Below, piece by piece: positions 54,974-62,285 of a stretch of DNA of 64,000 bases; position 1 is the first letter of the stretch; each line of letters starts with the position of its first letter. This DNA comes from Rheinheimera riviphila (GTDB lineage: Bacteria; Pseudomonadota; Gammaproteobacteria; Enterobacterales; Alteromonadaceae). Both the position numbers and the translations under genes were made by a program. Below the pieces are notes generated by a model. It did no database searches. It saw nothing but the letters and a program-made list of their open reading frames with translations, and had not been told where the DNA came from. The stretch lies in assembly GCF_004005945.1 (NCBI RefSeq), contig NZ_SACS01000010.1, forward strand, positions 1-64,000. The letters run 5' to 3'.

Positions 54974-56201
54974 TCGCAGTGTGAATTCAAAACAAAGCCG
55001 GCTTGCTGGCTTTTTTTTATTGGCACTGTTGCTGACCGCTTGCACCGAACCGCAGCAAACAGCGGCGTCCAGTACCTTTTCGCAAGCGCAGCAAGCAGAA
55101 CAGCAAGGCTTGATCAGTCAGGCGTTGCCCTTATACCAACAAGCTGCGGCTACCGGTGACACGAAAGCGGTGGCGGCCGTGCTGCGGTTGCGGCAGTCCA
55201 TCACCAGCGTGGCGGAATTAAGTCATTGGCTACAAAGCTTACCGTTAATGGAAACGGAGCGGCAGCCTTTTTTAGCCCAGCTCGGGCTTTGGCAACAACT
55301 TCCGGCTTCTGAAGTACTTCGCTATCAGCAGCAATGGCAAAAGGCGTTTTCAAAAATGACAGCGCCGATAAAAAATAAGCTGCAGCAACGGACTACAGCA
55401 GACGAACCCCACTGCGCCCTTCATCTCCAGCCCGTGCTCAGCACAGCACAATCGGCGTTGCAATGGCTACAACTTTCAAAGCAATGGCAGCAAGACCCAC
55501 AGCTGTCGACTCTGGCATTATGTTTTAAAGCACCGGTTTTTATCGATAGCCAGCAGCTTGCCTGCAGCGAGCTGCGCTCAGAACGCATTCAGTGTGATGC
55601 AGCGCCATTAAAAGAGCTGGTGTTGCAGTCAGGCGCGACCCAATTGCTGGTGCTAGCCGGGCAGGGCGGTGCCAGTTATAACAATGGTTGGTTGCAGCTG
55701 CCGGAAACCGCATCTTTGCCGTTATTTCGACATGAACTCAGTCATCTGTTTGGCTTTATTGACGAGTATCCGTTGGCTGGTGCTATTGCTGCTGATGAAT
55801 GTGTTTCGGGGCGAATTACCCCCAATGTGTTGTTTTCAAAAGATGATTTGCCAGCCTATCTGGCCAGATGGCAATTAAACGCTGCTGATATCCAACTCAC
55901 AGCGGTTGAGTCCTGTAAACATACGGCGCAACAGGCGTATCGGGTGGTCAGCGCTGACAGTCATCTACAGCACTATGAACTGCCGGTGCCGGATCTCTAC
56001 TTAAAATTAATGCAGCAACAACTGCAGCAGCCCGAACAGCTGATGCCGGTGGCGTACTATTTTGCTTATCTGGCGCGGCAACAACAAGACTGGGCAGGCT
56101 GGCAACAATTGATGCAACTTGCAGCCCGTGCGGGTTATCCACCCGCGAAACAAGCTTTAGCTGAAGCCGCTGGCAATGGGGTTCGCCAATCAGTGCGGTA
56201 A
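54957..56201 (+). CDS. Lipoprotein with M64-like zinc metalloprotease motif
   Basis: 414 residues (or 412 from ATG 54963). A lipoprotein signal with lipobox LTAC is followed by a Q/A-rich helical region and, at about residue 258, the sequence RHELSHLFGFIDEYP: HExxH plus a downstream DEY, the arrangement of M64-type peptidases. Cysteines before and after it could form disulfides. The last 70 residues look like Sel1/TPR helices (AGWQQLMQLAARAGYPPAKQ). It overlaps the end of nlpI, so it is probably co-expressed. I do not recognise a named family; the protease role is inferred from the motif. Confidence 0.75.
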   Translation: MIMRISRSVNSKQSRLAGFFLLALLLTACTEPQQTAASSTFSQAQQAEQQGLISQALPLYQQAAATGDTKAVAAVLRLRQSITSVAELSHWLQSLPLMETERQPFLAQLGLWQQLPASEVLRYQQQWQKAFSKMTAPIKNKLQQRTTADEPHCALHLQPVLSTAQSALQWLQLSKQWQQDPQLSTLALCFKAPVFIDSQQLACSELRSERIQCDAAPLKELVLQSGATQLLVLAGQGGASYNNGWLQLPETASLPLFRHELSHLFGFIDEYPLAGAIAADECVSGRITPNVLFSKDDLPAYLARWQLNAADIQLTAVESCKHTAQQAYRVVSADSHLQHYELPVPDLYLKLMQQQLQQPEQLMPVAYYFAYLARQQQDWAGWQQLMQLAARAGYPPAKQALAEAAGNGVRQSVR

Positions 56202-56244
56202 AGCCTTGAATGTGCGGTCATCAATTCGTTATTTCAGTCGGCAA

Positions 56245-56598
56245 TTAGTTCGACAATTCGCTTAATTCGCGACTAAGTAAATCAGCATCGCCGATATTTA
56301 GCTCTAATAAACGTCTTAAGTGACTGACACTTTCAATATCCATTTTTTCACAGCGCAAGCCAAGCGTATCTTGATGACTATGCGCGACAATAGTGTCCAT
56401 TTGTAGCACGAGCTCTGAGTCATTCAGCTGAAATTGCAGTTGCACTGCACTGCCGATTTCGATGTTCCAATCTGCTGGGCGCTTGACTAAAGCGCCTTGT
56501 AGCGACAGGTCTAATATTTCCGTGCTGAAGCTCTGGTCATTGCAAAGTAGCTGTGCATCACTACTAAACAAGATCCGGCTAAATCGTCTGTGGTCCAT
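56245..56598 (-). CDS. PilZ-domain protein
   Basis: 117 residues made of a single PilZ domain. Both cyclic-di-GMP contact motifs are present: RRFSR (residues 4-8, the RxxxR switch) and DLSLQG (the D/NxSxxG motif). It probably acts as a small c-di-GMP receptor, with the target unknown. Convergent with the metalloprotease lipoprotein gene; 44 bp apart. Confidence 0.9.
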   Translation of the reverse strand: MDHRRFSRILFSSDAQLLCNDQSFSTEILDLSLQGALVKRPADWNIEIGSAVQLQFQLNDSELVLQMDTIVAHSHQDTLGLRCEKMDIESVSHLRRLLELNIGDADLLSRELSELSN

Positions 56599-56642
56599 AT
56601 CGACTCCTGATTTGATAGCTACAGCATAGCCTTGTATTCACT

Positions 56643-56669
56643 AAAAAAACAGGCTGCAGTTGCAGCCTG
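56643..56669 (-). terminator. Terminator of the lipB-lipA transcript
   Basis: CAGGCTGCA (56650-56658) and TGCAGCCTG (56661-56669) form the stem, with seven A residues (56643-56649) giving the U tract on the minus strand. The ERIC copy D lies between lipA and this terminator, so it should be present in the mRNA. Confidence 0.8.
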
Positions 56670-56671
56670 AA

Positions 56672-56799
56672 TATACCCGTCATCCTTGAAGATGCGGGGT
56701 TGTTGCCTTCGCTCACTCACCCCAGTCACATAGGACTACTATGCTCCTGGGGCTTCGCTCTCTCGGCGCCTACCCGAATCTTCAATGATTTTGGGTATA
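56672..56799. repeat. ERIC-type repeat (copy D, opposite orientation)
   Basis: 128 bp in reverse orientation relative to copies A-C, with TATACCC/GGGTATA arms, CACCCCAGTCAC and GCTCCTGGGGC. It lies ten bases downstream of the lipA stop codon and directly next to the minus-strand terminator. Confidence 0.87.
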
Positions 56800-56808
56800 T
56801 ACCGATAA

Positions 56809-57783
56809 TTAACTTACCGCTTCACCAGCTGCCTGGCGATCTGCGTGGTACGAAGAGCGGACAAAAGGCCCGGCTGCGACGTGTTTAAAGCCCAGTTCAA
56901 AGCCGATGCGTTTGATTTCATCAAATTCAGCCGGAGATACATAACGGCGCACCGGTAAGTGGTGCTTGCTCGGTTGCAGGTATTGGCCAACCGTCAGCAT
57001 GTCGACATTATGCAAACGTAAGTCTTTCATCACTTCGATGATTTCTTCGGTGGTTTCACCAAGGCCGACCATCAAACCTGATTTGGTCGAGACTTCCGGA
57101 TGTGCTTCTTTATAACGGCGCAGCAGTTCCAGCGACCATTTGTAGTCCGCGCCCGGCCGCGCCAGTTTGTACAGCCGTGGTGCGGTTTCCAGGTTGTGGT
57201 TAAACACGTCCGGTGGCGTTTGGGTCAGAATATTCAGCGCCGCATCCATCCGGCCGCGGAAATCCGGTACCAATACTTCAATTTTAATGGTTGGGCTTTC
57301 TTTACGGATAGCGCTGATACATTCGGCAAAATGCTGGGCGCCGCCGTCACGTAAGTCGTCGCGGTCAACCGAAGTGATCACCACGTATTTCAGCTTCATA
57401 TCTTTGATGGTTAAGGCCAGTTTTTCTGGCTCTTCGGCGCTTGGCGGTAATGGCCGACCGTGCGCGACATCACAAAACGGGCAACGACGGGTACAGATAG
57501 CGCCCAAAATCATAAAAGTCGCGGTGCCGTGGCTGAAACATTCGGTTAAGTTAGGGCAAGATGCTTCTTCGCAAACTGAATGCAGACCGTGTTTACGCAT
57601 GGCACTTTTGATTTCGTCGATGCGTTCGGACGAGCGGGGCAGTTTGATTTTCAGCCATTCTGGCTTACGCAGCATTTCGGCCGGCTCAGTCGGCAACACT
57701 TTGACCGGAATTAAAGCCATTTTTTCGGCGTCACGTAACTTAACGCCAGGCTCCATTAAAGCTGTTTTGGTGATGTTAGTCAT
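56809..57783 (-). CDS. lipA: Lipoyl synthase
   Basis: About 324 residues. A radical-SAM enzyme that inserts two sulfurs into octanoyl chains. Both iron-sulfur sites are visible: the auxiliary cluster [12 protein letters not shown] and the SAM cluster CTRRCPFC. The C-terminal serine ligand fits RSSYHAD. ATG 57783 ([10 protein letters not shown]) overlaps the lipB stop by eight bases (ATGACTAA) and is favoured over 57804. It functions right after LipB. Confidence 0.97.
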   Translation of the reverse strand: MTNITKTALMEPGVKLRDAEKMALIPVKVLPTEPAEMLRKPEWLKIKLPRSSERIDEIKSAMRKHGLHSVCEEASCPNLTECFSHGTATFMILGAICTRRCPFCDVAHGRPLPPSAEEPEKLALTIKDMKLKYVVITSVDRDDLRDGGAQHFAECISAIRKESPTIKIEVLVPDFRGRMDAALNILTQTPPDVFNHNLETAPRLYKLARPGADYKWSLELLRRYKEAHPEVSTKSGLMVGLGETTEEIIEVMKDLRLHNVDMLTVGQYLQPSKHHLPVRRYVSPAEFDEIKRIGFELGFKHVAAGPFVRSSYHADRQAAGEAVS

Positions 57784-58429
57784 AAAACCCTGTCTTATAT
57801 TCAAGCGAAGTCACTGCCAACAAGCTGGCAAACTGACGACTAAGTTCTGCTTTGGCGGCTGCCATATTCAGCGGGCCGCCAAAGTCTTTACTTTGAATCA
57901 TTTGCATCCCGGCGTAACCACAGGGGTTGATCCGGTTAAAAGGTGTTAAATCCATATCGACATTGAGCGCCAGACCGTGAAAAGTACAGCCTTTACGCAC
58001 CCGCAGCCCTAACGAGGCAATTTTCTTCTCATCAACATAAACGCCAGGCGCGTCGGCCTTGGCATACGCTTTGACGTCGCAGCTTGCCAGCGTATTGACG
58101 ATAACCTGCTCGATTAACGTCACCAGTTGGCGCACGCCGATGTTCCGTCTTTTAATATTCAGCAGGACATAAGCCACCAATTGACCAGGGCCGTGATACG
58201 TTACCTGACCACCACGGTCAACCTGCACCACCGGAATGTCGCCGGGCAATAACAGGTGTTCAGCCTTGCCGGCCTGACCTTGGGTAAACACCGGTGGATG
58301 CTCCAGCAACCAGATCTCATCCATCGTTTCATCGGTGCGCTGGTCGGTAAATTGCTGCATCCGCTGCCAGGTACTGGTGTAATCGACCAATCCTAAATCG
58401 CGAATAACTAAGGCGTCAGCTAAAGGCAC
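57776..58429 (-). CDS. lipB: Octanoyl-[ACP]:protein N-octanoyltransferase
   Basis: About 217 residues. It moves octanoate from ACP to lipoyl domains. The substrate loop is [16 protein letters not shown], the catalytic lysine is in [10 protein letters not shown] and the catalytic cysteine in [12 protein letters not shown] 58429 has CGGAG six bases upstream; the longer frame from GTG 58447 lacks a ribosome-binding site. Confidence 0.96.
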   Translation of the reverse strand: MPLADALVIRDLGLVDYTSTWQRMQQFTDQRTDETMDEIWLLEHPPVFTQGQAGKAEHLLLPGDIPVVQVDRGGQVTYHGPGQLVAYVLLNIKRRNIGVRQLVTLIEQVIVNTLASCDVKAYAKADAPGVYVDEKKIASLGLRVRKGCTFHGLALNVDMDLTPFNRINPCGYAGMQMIQSKDFGGPLNMAAAKAELSRQFASLLAVTSLEYKTGFYD

Positions 58430-58500
58430 TACAGGCTCCGTGGCCACAATTTGGCAGCATTATAACGGTCACATTTCAAAGGTCGAGTTTTATCCCGACC

Positions 58501-58782
58501 TTACATCACATAACGGACCAGTTCCAGCTTGCCAAGCTCGGTATACAGCAGTTCGATATGGGCTTTGCTGGTGACGGTAACCACCACTGTTACCGAGTGA
58601 TAAGTGCCCTTGCTACTTGGTTTGATCGAAGGCGAATAGTCATTGGCATCGGCATGCTTTTGCAAAGTTGCAATCACTTGCGGCACCAGATCATCATGGG
58701 CCACGCCCACAACTTTAAAATTAAATGAGCAGGGGAATTCCAGAAACTCATCAAAGGTGGTGTTTTTGACTTCAGTGACCAT
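58501..58782 (-). CDS. ybeD: YbeD-like DUF493 protein
   Basis: About 93 residues with the ACT-like fold of the DUF493 family: [14 protein letters not shown] and the final [12 protein letters not shown] are typical. Function unclear; E. coli ybeD lies at the same place between dacA and lipB. ATG 58782 has GAGGA about eight bases upstream. Confidence 0.93.
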   Translation of the reverse strand: MVTEVKNTTFDEFLEFPCSFNFKVVGVAHDDLVPQVIATLQKHADANDYSPSIKPSSKGTYHSVTVVVTVTSKAHIELLYTELGKLELVRYVM

Positions 58783-58850
58783 TTTATCCTCACTCACTAC
58801 TTAGGTTTTTCAGCTTAGGCGCTAGGCGCATAATTTCGGTTATTCTAACA

Positions 58851-58876
58851 AAAAGTCCCGGGCTATGCCGGGACTA
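58851..58876 (-). terminator. Terminator between ybeD and lipB-side genes and dacA
   Basis: AGTCCCGG (58854-58861) with CCGGGACT (58868-58875). The A residues at 58850-58854 provide the U tract on the minus strand for transcripts arriving from dacA-ward direction reversed; as ybeD starts at 58782, this structure ends the dacA-side transcript (rlpA-dacA) before ybeD. Confidence 0.7.
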
Positions 58877-58895
58877 TGTGACAGTCAATGACAAC

Positions 58896-58926
58896 TATAC
58901 CCGTCATCTTTGATGATTATGGGTTA
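58896..58926. repeat. Collapsed ERIC element (ends only)
   Basis: A 31-bp palindromic remnant: the left end TATACCCGTCATC joined directly to a right end TGATTATGGGTTA. The roughly 95-bp core is missing. It sits just downstream of the dacA stop codon. Confidence 0.6.
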
Positions 58927-58942
58927 GCAACTATGACTGAGA

Positions 58943-60100
58943 TTAAAGAAACTGCATTTTCACATAATCAACCAGACGATTGAATATGGTGCCTTCGGCG
59001 ATGTCTTCCAAGGCCACCAGCGGAAATTCAGCAATATCTTCTTCACCCAGTTTTAAGTACAGCGTACCGACCACCTGACCTTTGGCGATTGGCGCGACCA
59101 GCAACTGCGATAATTTAAAATCAGCTTTTAAGTTTTTGCGTTGGCCACGTTGCAGGGTGATAGGAGTTTCACTGAGCACACCTAAATTGATGCTTTCTTT
59201 ATCGCCTTGCCAAACGCGCTGTGCAGCAAAAACTTCACCGGCTTTATAAGGTGAGAAAGTTTCGAAAAAACGAAAACCGTAGGTCAGTAGTTTTTTGTTC
59301 TCAGCTTCGCGGGTTTTGGCGCTGTCGGTGCCCATCACTACTGAGACTAAACGCATGCCGTCTTTGGTGGCTGAGGTAATTAAGCTATACCCTGCTTCTG
59401 CGGTATGGCCGGTTTTGATGCCGTCTACGTTCAGGGTTTTATCCCACAACAAGCCGTTACGGTTGTATTGTTTGATGCCGTTAAACACATATTCTTTTTC
59501 AGCATAAATTTTATATTCTTCCGGTACGTCGCGAATGAGCGCCACCGACAGCTTTGACATATCACGCGCCGTGGTGCGCTGTGCTTCATCCGGCAACCCA
59601 TGGGCGTTGCTAAAGGTGGTATTTTCCATGCCAAGGCGTTTGGCATGGGCATTCATCAATTCGACAAAAGCACCTTCAGTACCGGCGATATGTTCAGCAA
59701 TGGCGACACAAGCGTCGTTCCCAGACTGAATAATGATGCCGCGATTGAGCTCATTCACCGAAATGGTGGCGCCCACTTCAATAAACATCTTGGATGAATC
59801 GGTGTATTTTTTGGCCCAGGCGTTTTCGCTGATGGTCACCTGATCGTCTGGCTTAATATTGCCATTTTTGATTTCGGTACCGACCACATAACTGGTCATC
59901 ACTTTGGTCAGACTGGCAGGGGCCAATGGGGTGTCGGCGTTGCCTTCAGCCAGCACTTTGCCGGTGTGGTAGTCAATCAGGATAAAGCCTTTGGCATTGA
60001 CTTCCGGCGCGGTTGGGGTCACTTGCACGGCCTGACTGCTGGCAAAAAAACTGATGCAACTGAAACTGGTGGCAATAAAAATTCGACGATATTGGTTCAT
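58943..60100 (-). CDS. dacA: D-alanyl-D-alanine carboxypeptidase (PBP5/6 type)
   Basis: 385 residues. A cleaved signal peptide ends near SSQA. The penicillin-binding motifs are intact: SxxK in APASLTKVM, SxN in SGNDACV and KTG in DGIKTGHT. A C-terminal beta domain and the amphipathic anchor NRLVDYVKMQFL tie it to the inner membrane. It trims the terminal D-Ala of peptidoglycan side chains. GAGT lies before the ATG; rlpA is 62 bp upstream. Confidence 0.97.
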   Translation of the reverse strand: MNQYRRIFIATSFSCISFFASSQAVQVTPTAPEVNAKGFILIDYHTGKVLAEGNADTPLAPASLTKVMTSYVVGTEIKNGNIKPDDQVTISENAWAKKYTDSSKMFIEVGATISVNELNRGIIIQSGNDACVAIAEHIAGTEGAFVELMNAHAKRLGMENTTFSNAHGLPDEAQRTTARDMSKLSVALIRDVPEEYKIYAEKEYVFNGIKQYNRNGLLWDKTLNVDGIKTGHTAEAGYSLITSATKDGMRLVSVVMGTDSAKTREAENKKLLTYGFRFFETFSPYKAGEVFAAQRVWQGDKESINLGVLSETPITLQRGQRKNLKADFKLSQLLVAPIAKGQVVGTLYLKLGEEDIAEFPLVALEDIAEGTIFNRLVDYVKMQFL

Positions 60101-60162
60101 GAGACTCTTTCTTTTTTTGATGAATGCTTGGAAAACAATCCGGTTGTTGTCACCGCTGGCAG

Positions 60163-61179
60163 TTAACCACTACACAGTTTTTTATTGGTGAAAAAAGCAT
60201 CCGGATAACCACTACTTCTTAAATTTTCTAACCAACTGGCGGCGGCTGCCGGTTCGGTTAATGGCCCGGCTAACAGTTTAAACATGCCATTGGCAGTTTG
60301 GACTGTTGTGGGTACAGACCACTGTTGTTGTAATTCGTTCCCCAGGCGGTTTATTTTTGCCTGATCGCTGCTGGCAATCAGCTGAATAAAACAGCCCTGA
60401 GTGGTGTTTTGCCCCATGGATTGAACAGAAGCAGGCGGAGGCAAGCTTACCGGTGCCGCGATTGGCGCTGTTGCCGGGGCTGGGCTTCTGGTTGCAGCGG
60501 GCGCCATGGTTTCGGTCATTGGCTCGTAGGGGATCATCGGCTCTTGCGCAATAGGCGTCGCGAAACTGCTCATATTTTCCATGGCTGGAGATGCCACCAA
60601 CTCGACTTTGACCCGACCGGTGCCGGTTTGGTAAATGCCTAACTTGTAGGCGGCGGAATACGATAAATCAATCACCCGGCCATTGTGAAACGGGCCGCGA
60701 TCATTGACCCGCACGATGGCGCTTCTGAAATTGTCGAGGTTGGTGACCCGCACATAAGAAGGCAAAGGCAAGGTTTTATGGGCGGCGGTCATTGAAAACA
60801 CATCGTATTTTTCGCCGTTGGAGGTGTTATGACCATGAAATTTGTTGCCATACCAGGACGCAGTACCACTTTCGCTGTATTCGGTAATGGTGGTGGTTGG
60901 GTAATAATCCACACCATAGATATTGTAAGCTTTATTACCGCCGCGGCTTAAGGGTTCTACCACCGGCTCCGGATCCATCATTTCATCAGCAGTAGGAAAA
61001 CGCAGCGGAATACTGTCTTTTTGCTGGGCGTAGCGGCCTTTATTTGGCTCAGGGTAAGCAGCTGAGCTTGATTGATCTGAAGGTTGTGGCGCGCTGGAAC
61101 AAGCGGCAAGTAACACAGTGGCAGAAATCAGTAACAACGGCTGCGCCAGAGAGCGCTCTAAACAGGAAAATTTTTTCAT
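60163..61179 (-). CDS. rlpA: Septal-ring lytic transglycosylase RlpA
   Basis: 338 residues. A lipoprotein signal (lipobox LAAC), a disordered Ser/Pro region, the double-psi beta-barrel (SGTASWYGNKFHGHNTSNG and VRVNDRGPFHNGRVIDLS, with catalytic-type Asp/His), a Pro/Ala linker and a C-terminal SPOR domain (CFIQLIASS) that binds denuded glycan strands. The ATG overlaps the rodA stop (TAATG). Confidence 0.95.
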   Translation of the reverse strand: MKKFSCLERSLAQPLLLISATVLLAACSSAPQPSDQSSSAAYPEPNKGRYAQQKDSIPLRFPTADEMMDPEPVVEPLSRGGNKAYNIYGVDYYPTTTITEYSESGTASWYGNKFHGHNTSNGEKYDVFSMTAAHKTLPLPSYVRVTNLDNFRSAIVRVNDRGPFHNGRVIDLSYSAAYKLGIYQTGTGRVKVELVASPAMENMSSFATPIAQEPMIPYEPMTETMAPAATRSPAPATAPIAAPVSLPPPASVQSMGQNTTQGCFIQLIASSDQAKINRLGNELQQQWSVPTTVQTANGMFKLLAGPLTEPAAAASWLENLRSSGYPDAFFTNKKLCSG

Positions 61180-62285
61180 TATTGATTCGCTAACATCCGT
61201 TTGTGAGTGCTGATCGACATCAGAATGCCAAAGCCGGCCAGCAAAGTCACCAAAGAAGTTCCGCCAAAGCTAATCAGAGGCAGCGGAACACCAACCACCG
61301 GCAGGATACCAGATACCATGCCAATATTAACAAAGACGTAGACAAAAAATGTCAGAGTAATACTGCCTGCCATAAAACGGCTGAAATTGTCCTGCGCTTG
61401 ACTGGCGATGATCAGGCCACGGCTGATCACAAAAAAATACAGTGCCAGCAAGGCCATCACACCCATTAAGCCCATTTCTTCGGCGTACACGGCAAAAATA
61501 AAATCGGTGTGTCGCTCTGGTAAAAATTCCAGCTGCGACTGTGTGCCCTGCATCCAGCCTTTACCTTCAAAACCACCGGAGCCAATCGCAATCATCGATT
61601 GAATGGTCTGATAACCAGCACCTAACGGGTCTTGTTCTGGATCAAACAACGTTAACACCCGTCGTTTTTGATAGTCATACATCAAAAAGTGCCATAACAC
61701 CGGTAAAAATGCGGCGATAAGTGCCACCAGTACCCCAATAATTCGCCAGCTCATACCTGAGAAGAACAGCACAAAGACGCCAGACATCGCAATCAGAATC
61801 GATGTGCCTAAATCTGGCTGTTTGGCGATCAACAACGTTGGCATCGCACAGAGCAGAAAACCGGCCAGCAGATCCCGATAGCGGGGCGGCATCGGATGTT
61901 TTGCCATATACCAAGCCACGGCCATCGGCACCGCCAGTTTCATCATTTCCGATGGCTGAAATCTGGTAAAACCAAAATCGATCCAGCGTGTCGAGCCTTT
62001 GGCGGTATAGCCAAAAAATTCCACTATCAATAAGCAGATCAAGCCGACGATATACATCGGGATTGCCCAGTAGCGATAGGTATTGGGATGGATCTGTGCC
62101 AAAAATAGCATGACGCCCAAGGCAAAAATCATCTTCAGCGCCTGGCCTTCTACTTTGACCAGATCCTGGCCGTCGGCGCTGTACAGGGTAAAAAGTGCCA
62201 CCAACAGCAAAACCAAGATCCCGGATAACAGCGGAATATCGATATGCCAGCGTTGCCAGCGGGTCTGATGTTCCTGATTACTCAT
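61179..62285 (-). CDS. rodA: Rod-shape peptidoglycan glycosyltransferase RodA
   Basis: 368 residues. A SEDS-family integral membrane protein with about ten helices. Conserved parts are GSTRWIDFGFTRFQPSE, AKQPDLGTS and the C-terminal PLISFGGTSL. RodA polymerises glycan strands together with PBP2. ATG 62285 (MSNQEHQTRW) overlaps the mrdA stop by eight bases (ATGAGTAA); the longer frame upstream is an out-of-gene extension. Confidence 0.97.
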   Translation of the reverse strand: MSNQEHQTRWQRWHIDIPLLSGILVLLLVALFTLYSADGQDLVKVEGQALKMIFALGVMLFLAQIHPNTYRYWAIPMYIVGLICLLIVEFFGYTAKGSTRWIDFGFTRFQPSEMMKLAVPMAVAWYMAKHPMPPRYRDLLAGFLLCAMPTLLIAKQPDLGTSILIAMSGVFVLFFSGMSWRIIGVLVALIAAFLPVLWHFLMYDYQKRRVLTLFDPEQDPLGAGYQTIQSMIAIGSGGFEGKGWMQGTQSQLEFLPERHTDFIFAVYAEEMGLMGVMALLALYFFVISRGLIIASQAQDNFSRFMAGSITLTFFVYVFVNIGMVSGILPVVGVPLPLISFGGTSLVTLLAGFGILMSISTHKRMLANQ

